This document shows, piece by piece, positions 1-8,009 of a stretch of DNA of 64,000 bases. The stretch spans positions 558,001-622,000 of the forward strand of contig NZ_JAHHZQ010000002.1 in assembly GCF_022606355.1 (NCBI RefSeq). The letters are read 5' to 3'. This DNA comes from Leifsonia shinshuensis (lineage in GTDB: Bacteria > Actinomycetota > Actinomycetes > Actinomycetales > Microbacteriaceae). Under the pieces are notes generated by a model, which saw nothing but the letters and a program-made list of their open reading frames with translations, searched no databases and was not told the DNA's origin. The position numbers were made by a program, and so were the translations under genes. The stretch's first letter is position 1; each line of letters begins with the position of its first letter.

Positions 1-1
1 C

Positions 2-697
2 GCGATGCAGACCTATGACGAGTACGCGGCCTCCCTGCCGGCGACGACGGCGATGGTGCTGTGCGAGCTGGAGGGTCTCGCCCCGAAGGGCGTCATCCAG
101 TTCCCGACCGTCGCAGCGCTGTCGTGGGTGAACGCGATGCTCGGAGGCTCGGGAGTGCCGGTGGCCGAGGAGCGCACCTTCACCCAGATCGAGCACGCGC
201 TCGTGCGCAAGCTGATGGATGACGCGCTCGAAGACCTGCGCTACTCGCTGGGCAGCATCCTGGCGACGACGATCACCGTGGACGCCATCCAGTACAACTC
301 CCAGTTCGCGCAGGCGGCGGCGACCTCCGAGCTCATGATCGTCGCCGGCTTCCAGCTGCGGGTGGGCGAGTCCACCGCACCGGCGACGCTGGCCCTGCCC
401 GCCTCCGTGCTGCTTCCGCAGCTGGGGGAGACCAACCCGACGTCGAGCACCGAGAACGCGAGGGAGCTCGTCGACGCACAGCTCGCGCGCGTGCCCGTCG
501 ACGTCTCCCTGCGGCTGACGCCGGCCTTCGTGAAGCCGAGCGTGGTGCTCGGTCTGGCCGTCGGCGACCTCGTGACCCTCCCGCATCCGCAACACCGACC
601 GTTCGATCTCGCCGTGGGGGGACACCCCGTGGCCGGCGCAGCACTGGGATCCAGCGGATCCCGCCTGGCCTGCGTCGTCGTCAAGACAGAGGACTGA
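2..697 (+). CDS. fliM: Flagellar motor switch protein FliM (5' truncated by window)
   Basis: The frame is open to the window edge, so these 231 residues are the C-terminal part of FliM (usual length about 320). FliM forms the middle ring of the flagellar C-ring, contacting FliG and FliN and binding CheY-P through its N-terminus, which is missing here. Visible are the end of the CheC-like middle domain and a C-terminal SpoA-type domain starting near VPVDVSLRL. The ATG at 5 is internal and not the real start. Six bases separate it from fliN. The assignment rests on domain order plus the flagellar neighbours. Confidence 0.9.
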   Translation, partial: AMQTYDEYAASLPATTAMVLCELEGLAPKGVIQFPTVAALSWVNAMLGGSGVPVAEERTFTQIEHALVRKLMDDALEDLRYSLGSILATTITVDAIQYNSQFAQAAATSELMIVAGFQLRVGESTAPATLALPASVLLPQLGETNPTSSTENARELVDAQLARVPVDVSLRLTPAFVKPSVVLGLAVGDLVTLPHPQHRPFDLAVGGHPVAGAALGSSGSRLACVVVKTED

Positions 698-703
698 CCC
701 GCT

Positions 704-1438
704 ATGAGTCTGAATTCCACCGCCGCCGCGGCCATCGCCTCCGGCACCACGCTCTCCCTCGCTCAGGCTCAGGCCGCAGCGGAGGCGCTGGCCGGCGTTC
801 TGCCGACCGGCGCACCGCTGACCGCGCTGCTGCACACCACGGGCGGCTTCACGGGACGGACCGCGAACGCGGTCGTCGCGACTTTCGTCGGCGCGACCTC
901 CGTCGACCTCGGGGTCGTGCTGCTGGAGGCTCCGGCGCTCGTCGACGAGGGCGCGGACGGCTCTCCCGTCGTCGCCCTGCAGGACGTGCTGCAGCCGGCC
1001 CTGGAGGCCGCGAGCGACACCTTCGGCGCAGGTGTCCTCGACGACGCGCGCGTGGAGGACGCGGAGGAGCTGTTCGGCGACGAGGCGACGACGGTGTTCG
1101 AGCTCAGCGGCCCGGCCGGCGTCGCTGGCTGGTTCGCGGTGCGCGGACGTGTCGGCATCGCCGAGCGTGCCGCCTCCGGGGCGATCACGGGCAAGCTCGC
1201 GCGCATCAGCAACGTGGAGATGGCGCTCACGGTCGAGATCGGACGCACCCGCATGGCGGTGCGCGACGTGCTCGCGATGGAGCCCGGCGCGGTGATCGAG
1301 CTCGACCGCTCGGCCGGTTCGCCCGCCGACGTGCTCCTCAACGGGCGGCTGATCGCGCACGGCGAGATCGTGGTCGTCGACCAGGACTACGCCGTGCGCA
1401 TCACCAAGATCCTGGACGCGGCGGAAGACCTGGACTGA
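704..1438 (+). CDS. fliN: Flagellar motor switch protein FliN (long form)
   Basis: FliN is the lowest C-ring component and docks the export apparatus. This 244-aa protein is longer than the roughly 130-aa enterobacterial FliN: residues 1 to about 160 look like a CheC/FliY-type domain and about 165-244 form the SpoA (FliN) domain with VEIGRTRMAVRDVL and GEIVVVDQDYAVRI. It follows fliM by 6 nt and is clearly in the same transcript. The next gene is inverted, so the fliMN transcript probably ends here. A weak 10-bp direct duplication (GACCTGGACT) lies over its stop codon. Confidence 0.92.
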   Translation: MSLNSTAAAAIASGTTLSLAQAQAAAEALAGVLPTGAPLTALLHTTGGFTGRTANAVVATFVGATSVDLGVVLLEAPALVDEGADGSPVVALQDVLQPALEAASDTFGAGVLDDARVEDAEELFGDEATTVFELSGPAGVAGWFAVRGRVGIAERAASGAITGKLARISNVEMALTVEIGRTRMAVRDVLAMEPGAVIELDRSAGSPADVLLNGRLIAHGEIVVVDQDYAVRITKILDAAEDLD

Positions 1439-1479
1439 CCTGGAGGAGCCCTTCAGCGCCTCTGCAACTGCGTGAACCA

Positions 1480-1503
1480 GGGCACTTGCGTGCCCGTCGG
1501 CGG
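1480..1503. repeat. Degenerate family B palindrome (single arm)
   Basis: GGGCACTTGCGTGCCC followed by GTCGGCGG matches the right arm of the family B elements at 22133, 41995 and 44353. No matching left arm is visible, so this is a decayed copy. It lies between the convergent fliN and the SUMF1-like gene. Confidence 0.55.
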
Positions 1504-1513
1504 TCGATTCGTG

Positions 1514-2281
1514 TCACCGCCGCGGCGTCCAGCCGGGCGGGAGCGGGTACACCAGGTCGGCGCGCTCCCGGTCGGCCTCCGCCGACCAGCCCTGCGCCGC
1601 GCCCTCGGCGTCGAACCCTCCGCGGGCCACGCGGAGGCCGAGGTCCTCGTGCTCCGTGCGCGGTGAGCCGCCACGGCGCACGGAGGCCCGCACGCTCCAC
1701 GCGTCGTCGGCGTAGCCGCCACCGCGGAACACCCGGTAGTCGTCGTAGCGAGCGGGGTCCAGATAGTCCCAGCACCACTCCCAGACGTTGCCGAGGGTGT
1801 CGAACAGCCCGTGCAGGTTGGGCAGCCTCCCACCCACGTCGTGCGGGGCCGAGAGTCCGTCGGCGCTCGTCCAGGCGACCTCGGCGAGTGGCCCGTAGTG
1901 CGGGCCGGTGGAGCCGGCCCGGCAGGCGTACTCCCACTCGGCTTCGGTGGGGAGGCGGTAGCCGTCGGCGTCGACGTGCCACGTCACATCCTCGCCGTCG
2001 AACGAGTAGGCCGGGTCGAGTCCCTCCCACTCCGACGCCGCGTTGCAGAACCGGATGGCGCGCAGCCAGCTGATCCCGGTCGCCGGTCGCCGCGGATGCG
2101 AGGCCGGCTCGCCGATCAGCTCGGCGACCTGCTCCTCGGTGACGGCGAAGACGCCGATCTCGAACGACTCGAGCTCCACGGTCCACCGGCGCTTGAGCCG
2201 GGCGTCGTGGAGCTGCACCGCGCCGGGCGGGATGTACGCCAGCTCGATCTCCGCGCCCTCCACGGCTCCACCCTGCCACAC
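1514..2281 (-). CDS. SUMF1/formylglycine-generating-enzyme-like protein, probably non-catalytic
   Basis: A 255-aa protein with the SUMF1/EgtB/PvdO fold signature: PTEAEWEYACRAG in the middle, GNVWEWCWDY, RVFRGGGYADDAW and a C-terminal LGLRVAR. Real formylglycine-generating enzymes have catalytic cysteines in the stretch just before GFR; here that stretch (SVRASVRRGGSPRTEHED) has none, so sulfatase activation is unlikely and another SUMF1-family role is possible. It is transcribed against the flagellar genes and sits exactly between fliN and fliO, splitting an otherwise compact operon, which suggests insertion. Confidence 0.8.
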   Translation of the reverse strand: MWQGGAVEGAEIELAYIPPGAVQLHDARLKRRWTVELESFEIGVFAVTEEQVAELIGEPASHPRRPATGISWLRAIRFCNAASEWEGLDPAYSFDGEDVTWHVDADGYRLPTEAEWEYACRAGSTGPHYGPLAEVAWTSADGLSAPHDVGGRLPNLHGLFDTLGNVWEWCWDYLDPARYDDYRVFRGGGYADDAWSVRASVRRGGSPRTEHEDLGLRVARGGFDAEGAAQGWSAEADRERADLVYPLPPGWTPRR

Positions 2282-2310
2282 CCGTGCCTAACGGGGTGCC
2301 GCGGACGGCC

Positions 2311-2316
2311 GATAGT
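2311..2316 (+). promoter_or_regulatory. Putative -10 (GATAGT) for the fliO operon
   Basis: GATAGT ends 7 nt before the GTG at 2324. Because the upstream gene is inverted, fliOPQR-flhBA need their own promoter, and this spacing would give a leaderless fliO mRNA. No convincing -35 was seen. Confidence 0.4.
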
Positions 2317-2323
2317 GCGAGCC

Positions 2324-2854
2324 GTGGAGACCCTGTTCGTCGCCCTCCGGGTGCTCGTCGTCCTCGGCGTGATCGTCGGGCTGCTGTGGTTCGTGCAGCG
2401 CCGGATCACGCGCGGACGCGGTGCGCGCGGCGGTCGCACCCGTCGCGGCAACGCCGTGTCGGTGGTCGGACGCCAGGGGGTCGGGCCGAAGGCGTCGGTC
2501 GTCGTCGTGGATGTGGACGGCAACCGGTTCGTGCTCGGCGTGACCGAACGACAGGTGAGCGTGCTGCACACCGGTGCCCGTCCGCAGGATGTGGACGCAG
2601 AGGTGACCCCTCTGGTACCGGTGCGGAAGACGTTCGCGAAGGACATCGACGCGGCCGGAGCGGCTGTCGCGGCGTCCGGGACGGCGGCGCCGTCCGCCTC
2701 GGTCGGGGCTCAGGGATCCACGGACACCAGGCAGGATGCCGACTTCCTCACGGCGCAGGGACGCGCCTCGCTCTTCGACGAGGCACTCAAAGGCTCGATC
2801 CTGTCACCCGCGACCTGGCGGCAGGCGAGTTCGGCGGTGCGGCAGAAGAGGTGA
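2324..2854 (+). CDS. fliO: Flagellar biosynthesis protein FliO
   Basis: FliO is the small membrane protein that helps assemble the FliP ring of the flagellar type III export gate. The 176-aa product has one N-terminal membrane segment (LFVALRVLVVLGVIVGLLWF), a basic stretch, and a compact cytoplasmic domain (VVVDVDGNRFVLGVTE). The frame is open far upstream, but the real start is GTG 2324 or GTG 2315; I prefer 2324 because it places the membrane segment first and lies 7 nt after a -10-like GATAGT. Its stop overlaps the fliP start (GTGA at 2851-2854). Confidence 0.85.
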   Translation: METLFVALRVLVVLGVIVGLLWFVQRRITRGRGARGGRTRRGNAVSVVGRQGVGPKASVVVVDVDGNRFVLGVTERQVSVLHTGARPQDVDAEVTPLVPVRKTFAKDIDAAGAAVAASGTAAPSASVGAQGSTDTRQDADFLTAQGRASLFDEALKGSILSPATWRQASSAVRQKR

Positions 2855-3735
2855 CGGCGACGCGCGCCGAGCTGCGCGCACCCCTTCGTTCCGCCGTCGG
2901 CCGCGCCCACGGCACGGCCGCCCACCTGTTGCCGCGCGTCGCGGTCGCCGGCGTGCTGGTCGCGCTCATCGCCGCAGCGTTCGTCCTCCTCTCGGCGACG
3001 GGCGCGCACGCGGTGCCGACGCCGGTCCCGACCCCGTCCGGTCCGGCCGGCCCTGGGGGCACCGGTGGGATCACCGTGGACATCAACGGCCCCAACGGCA
3101 CCCCCAGCGCCGCCATCCTCACGCTCGTCGGCATCACCGTGCTCTCGGTCGCGCCGGCGCTGCTGCTGATGATGTCGTCGTTCACCAAGATCTTCGTCGT
3201 CCTGGCGATCACCCGGAACGCGCTCGCCCTGCCGTCCATCCCGCCCAACCAGGTGCTCGCCGGCCTGTCGCTCTTCCTCAGCCTGTTCATCATGAGCCCG
3301 GTGCTGGTCGACATCAACTCCACCGCCGTGCAGCCGTACCTCGCCGGGCACATCGACTTCACCGCGGCCGTGCACGCGGCCGAGGTGCCGCTTCGGCACT
3401 TCATGTCGGCGCACACCCGCGAGGAGGACATCGCGCTGATGACGCGCGCCGCCGGGCGTCCCAACCCGGACTCCGCGGCGTCCGTGCCCATCCTGACGCT
3501 CATCCCGGCGTTCATGATCTCGGAGCTGCGCGCGGCGTTCATCATCGGGTTCGTCATCTTCGTGCCGTTCCTGGTGATCGACATGGTCGTCTCCGCCGCC
3601 CTGATGTCGATGGGCATGATGATGCTCCCTCCGGTGATGATCTCGCTGCCGTTCAAGATCCTGCTGTTCGTGCTCGTCGACGGCTGGGGCCTCATCATCA
3701 CGAGCCTGATCACGAGCTATCGAGGTGGCGGATGA
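2851..3735 (+). CDS. fliP: Flagellar export gate protein FliP
   Basis: FliP forms the core of the export gate with FliQ and FliR. The 294-aa protein begins with a hydrophobic signal segment (residues about 32-53, ending near GAHA), a Pro/Gly-rich linker, then the conserved core with MMSSFTKIFVVLAITRNA, GLSLFLSLFIMSP and the C-terminal MLPPVMISLPFKILLFVL. It starts at GTG 2851 within the fliO stop and its stop overlaps the fliQ ATG, implying translational coupling through the operon. Confidence 0.95.
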   Translation: MTATRAELRAPLRSAVGRAHGTAAHLLPRVAVAGVLVALIAAAFVLLSATGAHAVPTPVPTPSGPAGPGGTGGITVDINGPNGTPSAAILTLVGITVLSVAPALLLMMSSFTKIFVVLAITRNALALPSIPPNQVLAGLSLFLSLFIMSPVLVDINSTAVQPYLAGHIDFTAAVHAAEVPLRHFMSAHTREEDIALMTRAAGRPNPDSAASVPILTLIPAFMISELRAAFIIGFVIFVPFLVIDMVVSAALMSMGMMMLPPVMISLPFKILLFVLVDGWGLIITSLITSYRGGG

Positions 3736-4007
3736 ACCCGAACGCGGTCCTCGACATCGCCATGCAGGGCCTCCTCATCACGGCCAAGCTGGCCGCGCCG
3801 ATCGTGGTCACCGCCCTGGTGGTCGGCTTCGCGATCTCGCTGATCCAGTCGATCACGCAGATCCAGGAGGTCACCCTCTCGTTCGTGCCGAAGGCGGCCG
3901 CCGTCGCCATCGCGCTGATCATCTGCGGCCAGTGGATGATCGCCGAACTGATCACGTTCACGCACGTGCTGTTCGAGAAGATCCCGACGCTCCTCGGGGG
4001 CGGCTGA
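3732..4007 (+). CDS. fliQ: Flagellar export gate protein FliQ
   Basis: A 91-aa protein with two membrane helices, the normal size for FliQ. The motif SLIQSITQIQEVTLSFVPK is the FliQ signature. It starts at ATG 3732 inside the last fliP codon (ATGA overlap) and its stop TGA at 4005-4007 shares one base with the fliR ATG. Confidence 0.95.
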   Translation: MNPNAVLDIAMQGLLITAKLAAPIVVTALVVGFAISLIQSITQIQEVTLSFVPKAAAVAIALIICGQWMIAELITFTHVLFEKIPTLLGGG

Positions 4008-4768
4008 TGTTCATCCCGATCGATCTCTCGGCCATCGAGGCGGTCGCGCTGGCGTCGCTGCGGATGGTCGCGTTCCTGGTGATCGCACCGCCGTTCTCGT
4101 ATAACGGCTTCCCCGCCCAGGTGAAGGGGATGCTCGCGATCGGACTCGCGATCGCCGTGGCCCCGCGGGTGGGCGCCGGGTACCACTCCGGAGACATCGG
4201 CGCGTTCCTGCTCGACATGGTGCGCGAGCTCGCCGTCGGTGCGACGCTGGGCTTCCTTGTGTTCGTGGTGTTCGCCGCCATCCAGTCGGCCGGCAGCTTC
4301 ATCGACCTGTTCGGCGGCTTCCAGCTCGCGCAGGCGTTCGATCCCCAGGCGATGATCAACGGCGCGCAGTTCACCCGGATGTTCCAGCTGACCGCGCTCG
4401 CGCTGCTGTTCGCCTCCGGCGGCTACCAGCTGATCATCGGCGGGCTGGTGCGCACGTTCGACGCGGTGCCGCTCGCGGCGGGGATGGACCTGGCCGACCC
4501 GGCGAAGGCGATGGTCACCGGCGTCACCCAGATGTTCCTGTCCGCCCTGCAGATCGCCGGGCCGCTCATCATCGTGCTGTTCATGGCCGATATGGCACTC
4601 GGCCTCCTCACCCGCGTCGCGCCGGCGCTCAACGCTTTCGCGCTCGGCTTCCCGCTCAAGATCATGCTGACGGTCGTGCTGTCGGCGGTCGTGTTCATCG
4701 CCCTGCCCGGCGTGGTCGGCTCGCTGACCGACACCGCCGTGAAGACCATGCTGGGGGTGACGCGATGA
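4007..4768 (+). CDS. fliR: Flagellar export gate protein FliR
   Basis: A 253-aa multi-span membrane protein of the FliR family, which completes the FliP5Q4R1 gate. Recognisable segments are PPFSYNGFPAQVKGMLAIGL, GSFIDLFGGFQLAQAFDPQ and NAFALGFPLKIMLTV. The ATG at 4007 overlaps the fliQ stop and the TGA overlaps flhB ATG 4765. Confidence 0.95.
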   Translation: MFIPIDLSAIEAVALASLRMVAFLVIAPPFSYNGFPAQVKGMLAIGLAIAVAPRVGAGYHSGDIGAFLLDMVRELAVGATLGFLVFVVFAAIQSAGSFIDLFGGFQLAQAFDPQAMINGAQFTRMFQLTALALLFASGGYQLIIGGLVRTFDAVPLAAGMDLADPAKAMVTGVTQMFLSALQIAGPLIIVLFMADMALGLLTRVAPALNAFALGFPLKIMLTVVLSAVVFIALPGVVGSLTDTAVKTMLGVTR

Positions 4769-5964
4769 GCGACGCGCAGGAACGCACCGAACAGGCGACC
4801 GACAAACGGATGAAGGAGGCCCGCTCCAAGGGCCGGCTCGCCAAGTCCACCGACCTCACCGCCTGGGTCGGCGTCGGCGCTGCGGCGGTCATGCTGCCGC
4901 TCACGCTGCAGAAGGGCAGCGACGCCGCCGTCGACCAGCTCTTCACCGTGCGGTCGGTCATCGAGAGCCCCGACCCCGCGAAGGCGCTGGTCGCGCTCGG
5001 CGACGGGCTCGGCAGCATCATGGCCACGATCGGGCCGTTGCTCGCGGTCGGCGCGATCGCTGTCGTCGGTGCCGCGGCCGTGCAGGGCGGCATCCACTTC
5101 AAGCGGCTGGCGCCCAAGTTCGAGCAGTTCAACATCGTCAGCGGCGTCGCCCGGGTGTTCGGGATGCGCGCCCTCTGGGAGGGTGCCAAGACGCTGCTGA
5201 AGTCGGCCGTGGTGGGGATCGGGCTGTTCCTGGTCGTCCAGGGGCTGATGCCGGTGCTGCTGACCTCCGGGATGTTGCCGATCGCCGCGCTGCTGTCCGC
5301 TGCGGGTGGTGGCGCGGCCGGCCTCCTCCAGGCGGCGATCGGGGCGGGGCTCGTGCTCGCCGGCCTCGATGTGCTCGTCGTCATGCGCCGCAACCGCAAG
5401 CACACCAGGATGACCAAGCGCGAGGTGCGCGACGAGTACAAGAACTCCGACGGCGATCCGCTGATCCGGTCGCAGCGGCGGTCGCGCCAGCTGGCGATGA
5501 GCCGCAACCGGATGATCGCGGCGATCGGCCAGTCGGACGTCGTGCTCGTCAACCCGACCCATATCGCAGTCGCCATCGTCTACGAGCCGGGCAAGTCGGC
5601 TCCCCGCGTCGTCGCGAAGGGTGCGGGCGCGATCGCGCTGCGCATCCGCGAGAAGGCGGAGGAGGAGCGGGTGCCGGTGGTCAAGGACATCCCGCTCGCC
5701 CGTGCGCTGCACGCGAGCTGCCGGCTCGGCGATGAGATCCCGGTGGAGCTCTACAACGCCGTCGCGCGCGTGCTGGCGTTCGTCATGTCGCTGAAGGCGC
5801 GCGGCGCCGCAGCCGGCACGCACACCATGCCGACCCCGTCGGCCGTCCCCGCGCAATTCCTCTCGCCGAAGGGCACGTCGTTGTCGCTTTCGGGCGCCGA
5901 AAGCGACAACAACGTGCCCCTCGGCGCGACATCCGCACCCGCAACCGCAGGAGGTCTGCAGTGA
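4765..5964 (+). CDS. flhB: Flagellar export switch protein FlhB with repeat-derived tail
   Basis: FlhB is the export-gate component that switches substrate specificity after autocleavage between N and P of an NPTH motif; that motif is present here as VLVNPTHIAVAIVYEPG. The N-terminus has the usual ERTEQATDKRMKEARSKG and four membrane segments follow. The 399-aa length exceeds the common 350-380 because the last 35 or so residues include SPKGTSLSL-x3-ESDNNVPL, encoded by a palindromic family A element at 5864-5926. The same peptide occurs in the ORF after flhA. GTGA overlap with flhA. Confidence 0.95.
   Translation: MSDAQERTEQATDKRMKEARSKGRLAKSTDLTAWVGVGAAAVMLPLTLQKGSDAAVDQLFTVRSVIESPDPAKALVALGDGLGSIMATIGPLLAVGAIAVVGAAAVQGGIHFKRLAPKFEQFNIVSGVARVFGMRALWEGAKTLLKSAVVGIGLFLVVQGLMPVLLTSGMLPIAALLSAAGGGAAGLLQAAIGAGLVLAGLDVLVVMRRNRKHTRMTKREVRDEYKNSDGDPLIRSQRRSRQLAMSRNRMIAAIGQSDVVLVNPTHIAVAIVYEPGKSAPRVVAKGAGAIALRIREKAEEERVPVVKDIPLARALHASCRLGDEIPVELYNAVARVLAFVMSLKARGAAAGTHTMPTPSAVPAQFLSPKGTSLSLSGAESDNNVPLGATSAPATAGGLQ
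5864..5926. repeat. Family A palindrome copy A1, inside flhB
   Basis: Two 30-base arms match at about 28 of 30 positions around a 3-base loop. The left arm reads CGCCGAAGGGCACGTCGTTG and continues GTCGCTTTCGG; the right arm is its reverse complement ending CCCCTCGGCG. It is fully inside the flhB reading frame. Other copies: 8162, 43247 and 52639. Confidence 0.92.
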
Positions 5965-8009
5965 AGTCCACAGCGAGCAAGGTCGCGGTGCCGATCGGCG
6001 TCGTCGGCATCATCATGCTGCTCGTGGTGCCGGTGCCGGCCTGGCTCCTCGACACGCTCATCATCGTCAACATCATGCTGGCGCTCGTGATCCTGCTCAC
6101 CACGATGTTCGTCAAGAAGCCGCTGGACTTCTCGGTGTTCCCTTCGCTGCTGCTGGTCGCGACGCTCTTCCGGCTGGGCCTGAACGTGGCCTCCACCCGG
6201 CTCGTGCTCGGCGACGGATATGCCGGCCAGGTCATCCAGGCGTTCGGCCACGTGGCCGTCGGCGGGTCCATCATCATCGGCGCCGTCGTCTTCCTGATCC
6301 TGATCGTGATCCAGTTCATCGTCGTCACGAAGGGTGCCGAGCGCGTCGCGGAGGTCGGTGCGCGCTTCACCCTCGACGCGATGCCCGGCAAGCAGATGGC
6401 CATCGACGCCGACCTGAACGCCGGCATCATCACCGAGGAGCAGGCGAGGGCACGGCGGGCGGAGGTCTCGGCCGAGGCCGACTTCTACGGCGCGATGGAC
6501 GGCGCGAGCAAGTTCGTCAAGGGCGATGCGATCGCCGGCATCCTGATCATCGTCATCAACGTGGTCGGCGGTATCGCGATCGGCATGATCCAGCGCGGCA
6601 TGCAGCTCGGCGACGCAGTCAACTCCTACACCCTGCTGACGATCGGCGACGGCCTGGTCACCCAGATCCCCGCGTTGCTGATGGCCGTCTCCACCGGCAT
6701 GATCGTCACGCGCTCCAACGCCGAGACCGACATCGGCACGACCGCGAGCGGCCAGCTCGGGCAGTCGCGCAACGCACTGACCATCGCGGGCTGCGCGGCC
6801 ATCGTCATGGCGCTCATCCCGGGCATGCCGCCGATTCCGTTCGTTCTCGTGGGCGGGGTGCTCGTGCTCGCCGCCCAGCGGATCAGGACCACGCAGGCGG
6901 CCGAGAAGAAGGCGAAGGCGGCGCAGGCGGCGGTGCAGAACGCGGGCAAGTCGGAGACGACGGAGGACCTCATCGACCAGATGCGGGTGCACGCCCTGGA
7001 GATCACCCTGGCGCCCGACCTGGTCGACATCGTGAGCGGCGCCTCCGACGACCTGCTCGCCCGCGTGCGGGCGCTGCGCCGCAAGATCGCGCTCGAGGTC
7101 GGCCTGATCGTGCCGCCTGTGCGCACGCGCGACAGCGCCGAGCTCCCGCCCTCCACGTACGTGATCAAGATCGCCGGGGTGGAGGCCGGCCGCGGGCAGG
7201 CTCCCGGCGGCCGGGTGCTGGCCCTCGGCGACGCGCTCGACGGCCTCCCCGGAACGCCGACGGTCGAGCCGGTGTTCGGCCTGCCCGCCAAGTGGATCCC
7301 CTCCGAGATGCGGCACAGCGCCGAGCTCGGCGGGGCGACGGTGATCGACAGGGTGTCGGTGCTGATCACGCACCTGTCGTCGATCATCACCTCCAACGCC
7401 GCGCGCCTGCTGACCCGGGAGGATGTGCGCCAGCTCACCGAGGCCGTCAAGCAGGTCAACGCGCCCGCCGTGGAGGAGCTCGTGCCGAACCTCCTGTCGC
7501 TCGCGGAAGTGCAGCGGGTGCTCCAGGGGCTGCTCGCCGAGCAGGTGCCGATCAACGACCTCCCGCGCATCCTGGAGGCTCTGGCGCTGCGGGCCAAGCT
7601 GTCGAACGACCCGGAGGGCCTCGTCGAGGCCGCGCGCGCGGCTCTCGGACCGGCGGTGGTCGCGCCGCACATCGACGGGGGGACGTTGCGCGTGATCATG
7701 ATCGACCCCGGCCTGGAGCAGTCGATGCTGGAAGGCCTGCGGCCGGGGGAGGGCGGCATGCAGATCGTGATGGATCCGCTGCGGCTGGAGGCGGTGCTGT
7801 CGTCGATCCGGCAGACGGCGGCGCAGCTCGACGAGGCCAACGTGTCTGCCGTCCTGGTCTGCGCTCCCGCGCTGCGGCCGGCGATCCGGCGGTTGGTCGC
7901 CGGCCAGCTCTCCGGGCTCGCGGTGCTGAGCTACCAGGAGGTCGGGGCGGCACAGGCGGCCATCGAGACGGTCGGGGTGGTGAGAGGTGCGGAGTCGATC
8001 GCGGCCTGA
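5961..8009 (+). CDS. flhA: Flagellar biosynthesis protein FlhA
   Basis: FlhA forms the nonameric export ring that receives substrates and chaperones and uses the proton motive force. The 682-aa product has eight predicted N-terminal membrane segments (conserved FPSLLLVATLFRLGLNVAST, and the FHIPEP-region equivalent around DAMPGKQMAIDADLNAGII) and a soluble C-terminal domain from about residue 320. The start is the GTG at 5961, within the flhB stop. A following ORF may start 23 nt before its stop. Confidence 0.96.
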   Translation: MKSTASKVAVPIGVVGIIMLLVVPVPAWLLDTLIIVNIMLALVILLTTMFVKKPLDFSVFPSLLLVATLFRLGLNVASTRLVLGDGYAGQVIQAFGHVAVGGSIIIGAVVFLILIVIQFIVVTKGAERVAEVGARFTLDAMPGKQMAIDADLNAGIITEEQARARRAEVSAEADFYGAMDGASKFVKGDAIAGILIIVINVVGGIAIGMIQRGMQLGDAVNSYTLLTIGDGLVTQIPALLMAVSTGMIVTRSNAETDIGTTASGQLGQSRNALTIAGCAAIVMALIPGMPPIPFVLVGGVLVLAAQRIRTTQAAEKKAKAAQAAVQNAGKSETTEDLIDQMRVHALEITLAPDLVDIVSGASDDLLARVRALRRKIALEVGLIVPPVRTRDSAELPPSTYVIKIAGVEAGRGQAPGGRVLALGDALDGLPGTPTVEPVFGLPAKWIPSEMRHSAELGGATVIDRVSVLITHLSSIITSNAARLLTREDVRQLTEAVKQVNAPAVEELVPNLLSLAEVQRVLQGLLAEQVPINDLPRILEALALRAKLSNDPEGLVEAARAALGPAVVAPHIDGGTLRVIMIDPGLEQSMLEGLRPGEGGMQIVMDPLRLEAVLSSIRQTAAQLDEANVSAVLVCAPALRPAIRRLVAGQLSGLAVLSYQEVGAAQAAIETVGVVRGAESIAA

